This document shows positions 7,864 to 18,219 of a stretch of 64,000 bases of DNA, piece after piece. The position numbers were made by a program, and so were the translations under genes. Under the pieces are notes generated by a model, which ran no database searches, was not told the DNA's origin, and saw nothing but the letters and a program-made list of their open reading frames with translations. Positions within the stretch are counted from its first letter, which is position 1, and each line of letters opens with the position of its first letter. This DNA comes from Crocosphaera sp. (GTDB taxonomy: Bacteria; Cyanobacteriota; Cyanobacteriia; Cyanobacteriales; Microcystaceae): contig JASJDN010000008.1 in NCBI GenBank assembly GCA_030065205.1, positions 1 to 64,000 on the forward strand, in the 5' to 3' direction.

Positions 7864-10800
7864 TTATTCTAAAACACAAGTAGAATGATAGGGAATTGGT
7901 TTCATAAATTTTTTCCAAGTTTGACGGGTTAAATTTTGGGTTAATAAATCACAACTTTTTTCATCCAGAAGTGTTTGACGATTCCATAAGGGAAATTGTA
8001 AAATTTCTTTTGAAGTTATAACAGTTAATAGATAATTTTTTTCTTTTTTAGTGAATTCTATTGTTTTAATCTCCTCTTCACTTTGCAACTTTAACCATAT
8101 TTTTGCAGGTTGACGACTCAATCTAATTTCAATCTCATCATTTTCCTTAAGAATCGCAAAATAGTTTCCATCAGAGCTAATCTTAACAGTTTTTACCTCA
8201 TGTTGTAACGATATTTCTTGTATCTGATTAATGGTTAGTTTCTCAAAATTCTTGACATTCCAGATAGTAAGCTTATTGGGATTATGAGTAGCGATTAAAT
8301 AGTTTAATTCATCGTTCCAAACAAGATTTTCTAGATTTGTATTTGACAATTTTTGACAGTTCTGTTGTTTAAAAACGGGCAAATTAAATAAGCAGATTTT
8401 CCCATTAATATAGGTAAATAAAGATTGATTATCAGTTAAAAAGTCAAATATATTTGCTGATAAGAGTATATCATTATTTTGTTTATCTTTATCTAAATTG
8501 ACAATAAAACCTTGATTATTACTCTCTAAAATTACTAAGAATTGACTATTATAACTAAATTTAACATCATTGATGGCTTTATTAAAAATCACTTTACCAT
8601 CCTGTAGCTCCATTTGTGGATTCATTTTCCACAGTCTCATTTTCCAATCATCACTAGCAGTCACTAAATATTGTTCATCTGGACTAAATTTGAGATGATG
8701 AACTTCGTCAAAATGAGGTAAAGTGGCAATTAATTTCCATGACTTATCATTACTTTTATGAAAAATTTTAACAACTTCATTTTCAATTACACCTAAATAA
8801 TTTCCTTGATAACTCCAGATAATTTTCTGATTTTTATCCTGAGAATAAATATTAATTTGACTCATGTTATTATCAGCAATATTCAAAATATTTAATTTAT
8901 TATTATCAATACTAGCTAACTGATTACTACTTTTATGTAAAGAAAAATTTTTAAGATTTGAAGAAAAAGGGATGACTTTAACCTCGTTATTAGGTGTAAT
9001 ATTCCATAAACGAACGGTATTATCCCAACTAGCGGTTATAAGAGTTTGATGATTTAATAATTTAACATCTATAATAGGTGCATTATGAAACATTTGACTA
9101 GATAAACTGTTATCAGAATTAAGATCCCAAACTTTTGCTTGAAAATCATCTCCTACGGTAATCAAATCTTGATTATCTTTAGTAAAAATAGCTTTATTGA
9201 TTTGATCATCATGGTGAATTAATTTATGATTTTTAGTTTCTGGTAAAGAATAATTCTCTGCGTTAATAATTTTATCTAAACTCCAAACTTGGGCCACATT
9301 TTTGCTCACTGTAACTAATGTTTGATCATCATTACTGAAGGTGATATCTGAGATAAAACTAGAATGATTAAGATAATAGGTTTTCTCGTTATTTAAGTTA
9401 ATCAGTTTAACAATACCATCGTAACTTCCTGTAGCTATAAATTGACCATTATGACTAAAAATAACTTTGTTTACACCTTGTTTATGATTAAGTGTTTTAA
9501 TATTTATTCCTTTTTCAAAATCCCACACCTTCGCAGTTTTATCTAAACTTCCAGTGATTAAATAAGGTTTAATGGGATGAAAATCAAGGGTAATAACATT
9601 CTCCTTATGAAAAAAAGAAATTAATTTTTTTGTGTTAATATTTAATAATTTTACTTGATTATCTGCCCCTACTGTTGCCAAATAATTGGAATGGGGAGAA
9701 AAAGCGATCGCATTAACAGCAGAATCATGTTTAAACGTTTGACTTAATTGACCATTTTTATACCATAATTTTACTGTACCATCAACACTGGCAGTTGCAA
9801 AATAATTCCCATTTGAACTAATTGCTACCCCATTAATACTATAATTGTTATGGCTAAATTGGTGTAGTAATTGTCCGTTAATTTGCCATAAATAAGCTTT
9901 TCCATCTAAACTTCCTGTTAAAATGCTTTTACCATCAGGATTAACTGCTATCGTATTAACTTGGTTTGAATGAATAAGTGTTTGATTGATTTTAGGGATT
10001 TTTGCTAAGTCTTTGTAAAAATTTAACGGAATAGCCATATTATCATTCCGTCTTAAACTTTCTACTTGTAGCAAGATTTTTTCCTGTCTTTGATTTGCTT
10101 CTATTGTTTGAGAAATTGACATTAAATTTTCTGAAAACTGTTCTTGATATCGCTGTCTAAATTGATACCATTGAACACCAAAAAACAAGCCAATTAACGC
10201 AAAAATAGAACTACTAAAAAGTAATGTTAATTGATTTTTTTTCTTACGTTCTTGCTTTTCATGTTCTTTGACACAAACATGAAGAAACTGTAAATCTTTT
10301 TTGGTTAATTCTTGGCCTTGATTAGCCCATTCTTCAAATTTATTTAACTGTTGAGGTGATAGTAAATACTGAGATTTATTATTTTTAGATACTAGCCATT
10401 GTTGAAAAGCATTGATATAAAAATCAGGTCTAATTTTTAATAATTGTTGATTAATTTTATCCCCTATCCAGGCTTCATCAAAAATAGTTCGGTAAATCTT
10501 ATTATATACTTCTAAATTACTCTTATTTTTAACAACTAATCCTGATAGTCTTAACTCATATTCTTGAGATATATTTTGGTTATAACTAGGTTTTGCTTTA
10601 ATAATTTTTTGATATAAAATCAATAGATCAATAACAGGTTGAGAATTATGAATAATTCTATTTTCAATAATTTGTAAATGAATTGGATCATCATTACTTC
10701 GCCAATTATTAATAATTTTTTCTTGAACCAATTGTCCTATATTAATGTTATGTTTAGGGATTGCTTGTGATTGATTAATAACTAGCTGACAAATTTTTAT

Positions 10801-11526
10801 GGTTAAAAATGGTTGTCCTCCCGTCCAAGATAAAATATCTTTCAATATTTGTTGAGGGTTATCACAATGTATTTTTAATCCTTGCGTTAAAGGTTTTTCT
10901 GCTTCTTTAAAGGTAAATCCTTTTAATTCAATCGCTTTACCAATATTAAAAGGAGTTCTTTGTTTATCTTCTATTAAATAAAAGGGTCGAGTAACTCCCA
11001 ACAAACAAAAAGTTAGCCTATTAACCTTCTTATTAGTACCTCGATTATTATAACAAGCTCGAATAGAAGCAAAGAAATCATCGGTTGAAAAATCTAAATT
11101 AATAACCGTATCGATTTCGTCAATAAAAATAATAATATTCTCTTTAATTTGCTCCAGTAAAATATCATTTAAAAAAGCTTCCCACTTACTTGAAAAAGAT
11201 AAAAGTTCTTGCTTTTTCCACCAATCTGACAGATTAAAATTAAGATTTAGACTTCGAGAAATTTTAGAGATCAAAGTTGCATACCACTGTTGAATAGTTA
11301 AGCTACTTCCAATACCAGCTAAATCAAGATTAACGACTGTATAACCGTCTTCTTGCAGTTGTTTACTAACCTGAAACTGTAAACTAGTTTTTCCCATTTG
11401 TCTTGCATTAAATACATAACAAAAATCTCCCTTAATTAAAGCTTGATAAAGGATGAAATCAGCTTCCCTCTTAACATAATAAGGAGTATTAGGAGATAAA
11501 GCACCACCGACTTGATAATTTTCCAT
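7864..11526 (-). CDS. Membrane AAA-like (STAND) ATPase with WD40 propellers
   Basis: A 1220-residue protein. Residues 1-350 are an AAA-like (AAA_35 type) NTPase, with Walker A around 41-49 (ARQMGKTSL), Walker B at 131-138 (IIIFIDEI) and a TGGQPF motif near 235. A single membrane helix lies at about 431-452, preceded by a K/R-rich stretch. From about 517 onward there are many WD40 repeats (GSLDGKAYLW, ASVDGTVKLW, GSLDKTAKVWD and others), probably two propellers. No caspase, CHAT or nuclease effector is visible. The positive-inside rule would put the ATPase in the cytoplasm and the WD40 part outside it. Spacing of 29-32 nt to both neighbours supports cotranscription. Function is unknown; a ligand-gated switch is an inference. 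Confidence 0.85.
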   Translation of the reverse strand: MENYQVGGALSPNTPYYVKREADFILYQALIKGDFCYVFNARQMGKTSLQFQVSKQLQEDGYTVVNLDLAGIGSSLTIQQWYATLISKISRSLNLNFNLSDWWKKQELLSFSSKWEAFLNDILLEQIKENIIIFIDEIDTVINLDFSTDDFFASIRACYNNRGTNKKVNRLTFCLLGVTRPFYLIEDKQRTPFNIGKAIELKGFTFKEAEKPLTQGLKIHCDNPQQILKDILSWTGGQPFLTIKICQLVINQSQAIPKHNINIGQLVQEKIINNWRSNDDPIHLQIIENRIIHNSQPVIDLLILYQKIIKAKPSYNQNISQEYELRLSGLVVKNKSNLEVYNKIYRTIFDEAWIGDKINQQLLKIRPDFYINAFQQWLVSKNNKSQYLLSPQQLNKFEEWANQGQELTKKDLQFLHVCVKEHEKQERKKKNQLTLLFSSSIFALIGLFFGVQWYQFRQRYQEQFSENLMSISQTIEANQRQEKILLQVESLRRNDNMAIPLNFYKDLAKIPKINQTLIHSNQVNTIAVNPDGKSILTGSLDGKAYLWQINGQLLHQFSHNNYSINGVAISSNGNYFATASVDGTVKLWYKNGQLSQTFKHDSAVNAIAFSPHSNYLATVGADNQVKLLNINTKKLISFFHKENVITLDFHPIKPYLITGSLDKTAKVWDFEKGINIKTLNHKQGVNKVIFSHNGQFIATGSYDGIVKLINLNNEKTYYLNHSSFISDITFSNDDQTLVTVSKNVAQVWSLDKIINAENYSLPETKNHKLIHHDDQINKAIFTKDNQDLITVGDDFQAKVWDLNSDNSLSSQMFHNAPIIDVKLLNHQTLITASWDNTVRLWNITPNNEVKVIPFSSNLKNFSLHKSSNQLASIDNNKLNILNIADNNMSQINIYSQDKNQKIIWSYQGNYLGVIENEVVKIFHKSNDKSWKLIATLPHFDEVHHLKFSPDEQYLVTASDDWKMRLWKMNPQMELQDGKVIFNKAINDVKFSYNSQFLVILESNNQGFIVNLDKDKQNNDILLSANIFDFLTDNQSLFTYINGKICLFNLPVFKQQNCQKLSNTNLENLVWNDELNYLIATHNPNKLTIWNVKNFEKLTINQIQEISLQHEVKTVKISSDGNYFAILKENDEIEIRLSRQPAKIWLKLQSEEEIKTIEFTKKEKNYLLTVITSKEILQFPLWNRQTLLDEKSCDLLTQNLTRQTWKKFMKPIPYHSTCVLE

Positions 11527-11558
11527 TTTTTTATCTTAACTTATTCAATTATTAATAT

Positions 11559-13139
11559 CTATAAATTGTCTTTAAAATAACGATGATATAAATCACAAAA
11601 ATAAGTTACTCTATTATTGTTATCTTGTTTGATTAAACCCAAACTATCTAATTTCCAAGTAATATTATCATCTATCTTAATGCTAGTAGATGAATTCACT
11701 ACCTTATCATAAGTATTAATCAAATCTTCTGACTGTTTAAGCATAACCAATAAACCCCTTAAGTAACTAGAATAAATGCTTCCTTGGTGGCAAGCAGATT
11801 CAATAATATCTTTTAATGTTTCTTCAGGATAATTTTTTAAATAATTAAAAGTCAAAGTAACTAAATAAGGATGTCCACTAATCAAATCATATAAAGCTTC
11901 ATTTTCCTTATCTTTTAATGTTAAGCCATAATCTTTAGATAATGTTTTGACTTCTTGGCTGGTAAAAGGTTTAATCTTAATAGTTTTACCAACATTACCC
12001 AAGGGCGAGTGATCAATATTTCCGTTGGCATAACTCTCAGTAGAATGGGCAATAATTAAGTGAGATTTGTACCATAATGTAGGTTTATTTTCTTCTAGCA
12101 TCCTCTTTGATTCCTGAAAAAGATAACGCAATAAATCGCAAAACTCATCACAATAAGGTAACTCAAAAATTTTATCTAAATCATCTAATACCAAAATAAA
12201 ATTTTCAGGTGATAATGATAAAAGTTTTTCTAACAATATAGTCATATTTTGATTGGGGGGTAGTAAATCCTCCCATTTGTCGATTCTTGGCTTTAGTTTA
12301 TTGATTAGTGTCGTTAGTGCCTCGATGTCCTCGGTGAATGATTGATTTAAGTTTATTTGCTTTTCCTTAATTTCATCGATTTCATCCTCTATATCTTCTA
12401 TCATTTTTTTTATCAATGATTGACAAAAATACTTCATTAGTGTTTGATAATCAAACATTACGGAACTATCACAACTATTGAAAGTAAAATAAACAATTCT
12501 ATACTGCTGATTACCTTTGAATCGTTTCAATAAGTTATTGATTAAAAATGTCTTACCCATCAACCGAGGGGAACGAATGCGAACCAAGGAACCAGGTTCT
12601 TTGATATAGTTTTCGTATTTTTCTTCATTAATAAAATTTCTCACAGAAGGCACAAAATCTAGACCATATCTTGTTAACATAGAAGAGTCTACTAATTCAG
12701 ATTTATATTGCCAAAATAATTGAACTAATTTTTCTCTTATATAAGGATCTTTTTTGCCAAACTTAGGATCACGAAAACCAAAATGTTCAGCAGACATAGA
12801 AATATTCTTTCTGATTCTTGATTTGGCTGATTTCAAACTATCTTCTTCAGGTTTTTTTCTTAACGTAGGTAAACCTTTAATAATGTCTGTATCATTTAGT
12901 TTTCTCTGAATTTGCTCACTTTGTTCCTTACTCATCTCATGGAAAAGCAGGGTAATTTCTTCTTTACATAAACTAACTAAAATAAGAAAGATTTTTTCAG
13001 GATAAAAGCTTAAATCAAGCTGTGCATTTTCTGAATCGTCAAATCCCAATAAAAATGGTCTTAATGCTAATTTTCGTTTGTAGGGTAGTGTTTCGTATCT
13101 TGCATCAAATTCTGGTTGAGTTTTAGGAATACTATTCAT
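11559..13139 (-). CDS. AAA-like domain ATPase with unrecognised N-terminal domain
   Basis: The 526-residue product has a C-terminal AAA_35-type NTPase. The P-loop lies around residues 189-197 (RSPRLMGKT) and Walker B at 314-322 (FILVLDDLD). HPYLVTLTFNYL near 430 corresponds to the helical lid of this family. The first 180 residues form a separate domain I do not recognise; SRIRKNISMSAEHFGFRDP (108-125) could be a helix-turn-helix. A strongly acidic, probably coiled insert lies at 245-280. It is encoded between the diguanylate cyclase and the AAA/WD40 gene and shares the AAA type with the latter, so a paired ATPase complex is possible. Confidence 0.8.
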   Translation of the reverse strand: MNSIPKTQPEFDARYETLPYKRKLALRPFLLGFDDSENAQLDLSFYPEKIFLILVSLCKEEITLLFHEMSKEQSEQIQRKLNDTDIIKGLPTLRKKPEEDSLKSAKSRIRKNISMSAEHFGFRDPKFGKKDPYIREKLVQLFWQYKSELVDSSMLTRYGLDFVPSVRNFINEEKYENYIKEPGSLVRIRSPRLMGKTFLINNLLKRFKGNQQYRIVYFTFNSCDSSVMFDYQTLMKYFCQSLIKKMIEDIEDEIDEIKEKQINLNQSFTEDIEALTTLINKLKPRIDKWEDLLPPNQNMTILLEKLLSLSPENFILVLDDLDKIFELPYCDEFCDLLRYLFQESKRMLEENKPTLWYKSHLIIAHSTESYANGNIDHSPLGNVGKTIKIKPFTSQEVKTLSKDYGLTLKDKENEALYDLISGHPYLVTLTFNYLKNYPEETLKDIIESACHQGSIYSSYLRGLLVMLKQSEDLINTYDKVVNSSTSIKIDDNITWKLDSLGLIKQDNNNRVTYFCDLYHRYFKDNL

Positions 13140-13169
13140 AATATCTAGTTTAAGAAGAAATAAAATCAG

Positions 13170-13943
13170 CTAAGAAATAATTTGCAAACAATAGCGATTA
13201 CGTCCCGTTGCTTTAGCACGATATAATGTCATATCTGCTACTTCTAATAAACTTAAAGTGGATAAATTTGTGCTAGGTACAGTAACAGCAATCCCTAAAC
13301 TAACAGTAAGATAAGAACTGATAGGAGAAATATAGTGATTAATGTGTTGTCCTTGTATCCGTTCAACAATTTTCTCAGCTATAAATTCAGCCCCCTGACT
13401 CGGTGTATTGGGTAGGATAATTGCAAATTCCTCTCCCCCATAACGAAATACTAAATCTCCCGGACGTTGTAAGGTATCTTGTATAATTTGAGCCACTTGC
13501 TTTAAACAAATATTACCTTGTTGATGGCCATAATAATCATTGTACAGTTTGAAATAATCCAGGTCACATATTAACAAAGATAAAGGAATTTTTTCTCGTT
13601 GACAACACTTCCACTCTTGTTGAAGATAACGATTAAAATAACGGTAGTTAGGAATTTTAGTTAAATCATCAAACAGTATTAATTGTTCTTGACTCACTAA
13701 ATAGGATAAGACGCGAGCAATTATTTGAGTTGTACTATCCCCTTTCACTAAACCAATTATTTGCTGGTTCAGCATAATGAAATGTTCTTCTGGTGACACT
13801 ATTGTTGGTGACTCTCCTAAGAGTAAGTTACCATTAATATCTTCAATTGAAGTTGGAAGATTAATGAATTTCATCAAGTCTAATAAGAGAGATTTTATCT
13901 CAGAATTGTCCAAGAATTCTTCTAAGGATGTAGACCTAAACAT
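13170..13943 (-). CDS. Diguanylate cyclase (GGDEF domain)
   Basis: The 257-residue soluble protein has a small N-terminal sensor-like region (residues 1-85, with IEDINGNLLLGE recalling PAS/PocR ligand pockets) and a GGDEF domain from about 90. The active site is RYGGEEF (GGEEF at 169-173). A complete inhibitory I-site, RPGD at 160-163, lies five residues before it, so product feedback is expected. It should make cyclic di-GMP from two GTP. It is the first gene of a four-gene unit, 30 nt before the AAA-like ATPase gene, which suggests that the ATPase/WD40 proteins and c-di-GMP signalling act together. Confidence 0.9.
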   Translation of the reverse strand: MFRSTSLEEFLDNSEIKSLLLDLMKFINLPTSIEDINGNLLLGESPTIVSPEEHFIMLNQQIIGLVKGDSTTQIIARVLSYLVSQEQLILFDDLTKIPNYRYFNRYLQQEWKCCQREKIPLSLLICDLDYFKLYNDYYGHQQGNICLKQVAQIIQDTLQRPGDLVFRYGGEEFAIILPNTPSQGAEFIAEKIVERIQGQHINHYISPISSYLTVSLGIAVTVPSTNLSTLSLLEVADMTLYRAKATGRNRYCLQIIS

Positions 13944-14129
13944 TTGAAAGTAACTTAGAGATTACTTTATTAGTTTACTTGCAAATATTAATACTCAAAC
14001 CTTTGTGAAAAAAAAATCACACACAGTTATTTGACAGTATAACTATGTTAATTCCCTTCTGAACAGACTGTAATACAATCAGACAAAAGGGAAGAAAAAA
14101 AACGATAAGTTATGTCAATCTATCAAAGT

Positions 14130-15968
14130 TTAGCGATTCTTGTATCTGTCAACAACTGTCTGTTTACTGACTCGGATTAATTTATAAACCCCTTCTTGCT
14201 TAATTAAGCTGTAGTCAGACTTATCTAAACCCAATTTACTCAGATATTTTTGTTCACTAATAATTAACACAGTATCACGACTATCTGTTTGTTGAAAATA
14301 GTCTAACGCTGGACCATTATCAATATCTGCTTCTGTAACAGAATCAACCACATCTTGAGTATAAAAGACCAAAGTCGGACGCATAAAACCCAAAAACGCC
14401 AGTCTTTCTTCTGGTTGTCTTTCTGTCTTCACAATGGTGGAAAGTTCCCGTAAAGGTAATTGTCTTTGGTTATCAACAATTTTAGCCACGGGCAAACCTA
14501 CCCAAGAGAAAAATGCTAAAAATCCTAATAAATTAGCCACCCATAACCAGCGACGATAATGACGGAAAAATAGAAATAAGAGGCAAGAAAATGCAGCCGA
14601 TGACCAAATAATTCCCCCTTTAACGGCTAAATTTGAAGCCTGTAATAGTTCTTTGAATTGAGGCATCATCGCATCTTCACCAATTAATTGATAACTGGAG
14701 AAACTAGCTATTCCTAAACCAAGCAAAATACCAATATTAGCAATACCACTTAATAAAAATAAGAAAGACCAAACCCCCGATGATTCTTCTGATTTTGTTT
14801 CAACCTGTTCGCTCCAAAATAAAGCAATAATAATAGCAGCAGACGGCATTAAAGGAAGCACATAACCCGCTAATTTTGTTACGGAACTAGAGAAGAAAAT
14901 AAGAACCACTAAAAACCAACATAAGCAAAAGATTCCTAGATGAGTTGTTCGAGATGAATTGACCCATTGTTGTCGCTGCCAAACCTTTAACTTAGCTATA
15001 GCTAACGGTAAATAAATTGACCAAGGTAATAAACCTACCATAATCACAGGAAAATAATAATACCACGCCCCAGGATGACGACTTACTACGCTGGTAAATC
15101 TTTGTACATTATGGAGTCCAAAAAAAGTATTAATGTATTCTTGTCCGTGTTCTAAAGTGACTAAAACAAACCAAGGAACAGAAATCAATAAAAAGCTACC
15201 AATTCCTAACAGCCAAGGGGTTTCTTTTACAACTTCAATAAATCGTCCAACATAGACAAGAAAAACAATCACCGTTAAACCCGGTAAAACCAAGGCCACT
15301 GGTCCTTTTGCTAAGACCCCTAAAGCCATAAATACCCAATAACCGATGTACCACCATCGTGAAATAGATAGCCCAAAATAGGATTTAGAACTGGTTTCAG
15401 AATAGCCATATCCAAGGAAAAAAGATAACAAAGCTAGGGCAATACCACTGGAGAGAAACATATCAGAAACTCCCGTTCTTCCCCAGGCTATCCAAAAGGG
15501 ATTTAAGGCAATAATGGCAGCCCCTATCCAAGCAGAAACCCATAATTTTGTTGGAGTGTGACTTGTTTCTTTTGCTCGTGAAAAACCGAATTTTTTGAGG
15601 GTATAAAAGCCTAAAAAAACAACAGCGATCGCAGCTAAAGCTGAAGGAACTCTCGCCCCCCATTCATTAATACCAAATATTTGAAAAGATAACCCAACTA
15701 ACCAATAAGTTAAGGGAGGTTTATCGAACCGAGTTTCTCCATTCCAATAGGGAGTCACCCAGTCCCCTGTTATCACCATTTGGCGGGCAGCTTCAACAAA
15801 CATTGGTTCTGTTTTATCCATTAAACCAATGCTTCCTAAGTTAGCAATAAAAGCAATAAAACTAATTAAAAAAAGCCATAACCCAGAAAAAATCCACAGA
15901 GTTTTAGTGTCTTTTTTCCAGGCATTAACAATCTTGTTTTTGTTATTATCTAAGGTTGCTTTATTCAT
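14130..15968 (-). CDS. GT39-type (ArnT/PMT-like) membrane glycosyltransferase
   Basis: A 612-residue integral membrane protein of the GT-C fold with about a dozen membrane helices. The first loop carries DKTEPMFVEAARQM and WNGETRFDKPPLTYW. The acidic residue after the first helix and the FDKPPL motif are marks of ArnT and other GT39 enzymes that use polyprenyl-phosphate sugars. The C-terminal soluble portion (after about residue 500) is typical of the family. The acceptor is unknown; lipid A-like or cell-surface glycans are possible. It begins 7 nt after the PAP2 phosphatase gene ends, so both probably act in polyprenyl-linked sugar metabolism. Confidence 0.87.
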   Translation of the reverse strand: MNKATLDNNKNKIVNAWKKDTKTLWIFSGLWLFLISFIAFIANLGSIGLMDKTEPMFVEAARQMVITGDWVTPYWNGETRFDKPPLTYWLVGLSFQIFGINEWGARVPSALAAIAVVFLGFYTLKKFGFSRAKETSHTPTKLWVSAWIGAAIIALNPFWIAWGRTGVSDMFLSSGIALALLSFFLGYGYSETSSKSYFGLSISRWWYIGYWVFMALGVLAKGPVALVLPGLTVIVFLVYVGRFIEVVKETPWLLGIGSFLLISVPWFVLVTLEHGQEYINTFFGLHNVQRFTSVVSRHPGAWYYYFPVIMVGLLPWSIYLPLAIAKLKVWQRQQWVNSSRTTHLGIFCLCWFLVVLIFFSSSVTKLAGYVLPLMPSAAIIIALFWSEQVETKSEESSGVWSFLFLLSGIANIGILLGLGIASFSSYQLIGEDAMMPQFKELLQASNLAVKGGIIWSSAAFSCLLFLFFRHYRRWLWVANLLGFLAFFSWVGLPVAKIVDNQRQLPLRELSTIVKTERQPEERLAFLGFMRPTLVFYTQDVVDSVTEADIDNGPALDYFQQTDSRDTVLIISEQKYLSKLGLDKSDYSLIKQEGVYKLIRVSKQTVVDRYKNR

Positions 15969-15975
15969 TTTATAT

Positions 15976-16650
15976 TTAAAACTTACGATATTTTTTACTA
16001 ATTAATTTTAAAAGAGTAATAGAAAAAAGGAAACCCAAATAGGCAATGCAAACACCTCCAATTAAATCCGTAAACCAATGAATATTTAAGTAGATACTAG
16101 CCCAGGCCATCAAACCAACTAAAATAGTAGAAATAAGATATAAAAATGTTCCCCATTTTGGAAAATGGAAAGAGACTAAATAAGAAAGATATAAATATAA
16201 CATTAAATTGCCAGAAACATGACCACTGGGATAACTTTTTCCGTGGACATCAATTAACCCAGGTGCAGGACGAATGCGACCAAACCAAGGCTTTAAAATT
16301 TGGTCTATTAATATTAAAACCCCCATCGCTGATATAGCTAAAACTTGGGCTTCTTGCCAATAACGTTTCCAACATAAAAATCCCAATCCTGCGATAACAA
16401 TAAAGACAGCAACTTCTGCTTCTCCTAAAAAGTAAGATACCCTAGCCAAAATCATTAAACTGGGATGGTGAAAGTGACGAACCCAATCTAAAAAAGTTGC
16501 GTCCCAAGCATCTAAATTTCCTGAAACAACAGCTACAGTTAAAATGATAAATAACAGTAAAATAATAATGGCAGTAATAAAGGTATTATTTAGCCCATCC
16601 CAAGAATATTGTTTCAGTTTTAGCTTCATACTGTTAGGGTATTTAATCAA
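15976..16650 (-). CDS. PAP2-family membrane phosphatase
   Basis: The 224-residue protein has about six membrane helices and the three PAP2 motifs: KPWFGRIRP, SYPSGHVSGN and a final motif in IYLNIHWFTDLIGG. The His of PSGH and the His of NIHWFTD are the catalytic pair. Family members remove phosphate from lipid phosphates such as undecaprenyl pyrophosphate or phosphatidate. Coupling to the GT39 transferase 7 nt downstream suggests recycling of the polyprenyl carrier. A second ATG seven codons in (MKLKLKQ) could be the true start, because the first seven residues are not part of the first helix. Confidence 0.88.
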   Translation of the reverse strand: MIKYPNSMKLKLKQYSWDGLNNTFITAIIILLLFIILTVAVVSGNLDAWDATFLDWVRHFHHPSLMILARVSYFLGEAEVAVFIVIAGLGFLCWKRYWQEAQVLAISAMGVLILIDQILKPWFGRIRPAPGLIDVHGKSYPSGHVSGNLMLYLYLSYLVSFHFPKWGTFLYLISTILVGLMAWASIYLNIHWFTDLIGGVCIAYLGFLFSITLLKLISKKYRKF

Positions 16651-16794
16651 TCGTTAAGTATCATCTTATAATAACACCTAGATTTTAAAATAGCTTTAAC
16701 CTCATTTAACCTTAAGTGGCTATCTTTACTACTATGATGTTTATCAGATTCTAAAAAAGATTAATCTATCAGATATCAAATATAAAATAAAATT

Positions 16795-18219
16795 ATGAAA
16801 CTATTGAATCATCGGACAAAAATTGTCGCTACCATCGGGCCAGCAAGCAGTTCCCGCGAAATCCTCATTAATATGATTAATGCAGGAATGAATGTTGCCC
16901 GTTTAAATTTTTCTCATGGTAGTTATGATGATCATCAGAAAATAGTAGCTTTATTAAGGTCTATCTCCAATGAATTAGAAACTCCAATCACTTTATTACA
17001 AGATTTACAAGGACCAAAAATTCGCATTGGACAATTACCCGACGGACAAATCTCTCTCATAGACGCAGAGACAGTCACATTAGTTCCCATTGCTGATTAT
17101 AATTATCAATCTAGCACTGTTGGCATTGATTATCCTTATCTAGCAGAAGAAGCAGAAATTGGGTCGCAAATACTGTTAGACGATGGTTTATTACAATTAC
17201 AAATCCAAGAAATTAAAGGAAATGCTGTTATTTGTAAAATTATTGAAGGTGGTATCTTAAAAAGTCGTAAAGGGGTTAATTTACCCAGTTTAGATTTACG
17301 TCTTCCATCTTTGACAGAAAAGGACAAAAAAGATTTAGAATTTGGTTTATCTCAGGGGATTGATTGGGTATCATTGAGCTTTGTTCGCAAAGCAGATGAT
17401 ATTCGTAACATCAAAAATTTATTAGTAGAAAAAGGATATAAAGATGTTCCAGTCATTGCTAAAATAGAAAAACCCCAAGCCGTTGAAAACCTAGAAGAAA
17501 TTGTCAATGAATGCGATGGATTGATGGTAGCACGAGGAGATTTAGGAGTAGAAATGAGTCCTGAAAGAGTTCCAATTTTACAAAAAAAGATAATTAAATT
17601 ATGTAATTTTCGGGGTAAACCTGTTATTACTGCAACCCAAATGTTAGAAAGTATGATCAATAATCCTCGTCCTACTCGTGCGGAGGCCAGTGATGTAGCT
17701 AATGCAATTATAGATGGAACCGATGCCGTTATGTTATCCGGTGAATCTGCTATCGGAAAATATCCCATCAAAGCAGTACAAATGTTAGCTAAAATCGCTC
17801 AAGAAGTGGAAAAAGATGTTACTTTTCCTAATAGTCCACCAGCCGATACCGATGAAACCCGAGCCTTAAGTGAAGCTTTAAATATTGTTGATCAAATTCT
17901 AGATTTACGTTATATTGTTACCTTTACAACTTCAGGCTATACCTCACTGCTTGCCTCTAAAGAACGTCCATCAGTTCCTGTCATTGCTATTACTCCCAAT
18001 GTCAAAGTTTATCATCGTCTAAATTTAATTTGGGGTGTTATTCCTGTCTTAATTAATGAAACAGTTGACTCCTTTGAAGCCTTAGTAAATCAAGCAGAAA
18101 CTTGTTTAAAAGAACGGCAATTCGTATTACCAGGAGATCAAATTTTAATTATGGCTGGTATTCCAACACAAACCATAAAAGGCACTAACTTCATTAAAAT
18201 TCATCGAATTTCAGCCTAG
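16795..18219 (+). CDS. pyk: Pyruvate kinase
   Basis: The 474-residue enzyme converts phosphoenolpyruvate and ADP to pyruvate and ATP. Visible hallmarks are [14 protein letters not shown] at the start, NFSHG near residue 39, [20 protein letters not shown] carrying the catalytic Lys/Glu, [10 protein letters not shown] and the TATQMLESM active-site loop. A B domain and a C-terminal allosteric domain are present at normal length. It is monocistronic and faces away from the PAP2 gene. Its stop codon is directly followed, in the same frame, by a remnant of a phosphoglycerate mutase, the neighbouring step of glycolysis. Confidence 0.97.
   Translation: MKLLNHRTKIVATIGPASSSREILINMINAGMNVARLNFSHGSYDDHQKIVALLRSISNELETPITLLQDLQGPKIRIGQLPDGQISLIDAETVTLVPIADYNYQSSTVGIDYPYLAEEAEIGSQILLDDGLLQLQIQEIKGNAVICKIIEGGILKSRKGVNLPSLDLRLPSLTEKDKKDLEFGLSQGIDWVSLSFVRKADDIRNIKNLLVEKGYKDVPVIAKIEKPQAVENLEEIVNECDGLMVARGDLGVEMSPERVPILQKKIIKLCNFRGKPVITATQMLESMINNPRPTRAEASDVANAIIDGTDAVMLSGESAIGKYPIKAVQMLAKIAQEVEKDVTFPNSPPADTDETRALSEALNIVDQILDLRYIVTFTTSGYTSLLASKERPSVPVIAITPNVKVYHRLNLIWGVIPVLINETVDSFEALVNQAETCLKERQFVLPGDQILIMAGIPTQTIKGTNFIKIHRISA

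Noticed and set aside
14130..16650. Lipid A aminoarabinose operon
   Set aside because: The transferase is ArnT-like, but no other arn genes are present and the cyanobacterial acceptor is unknown.
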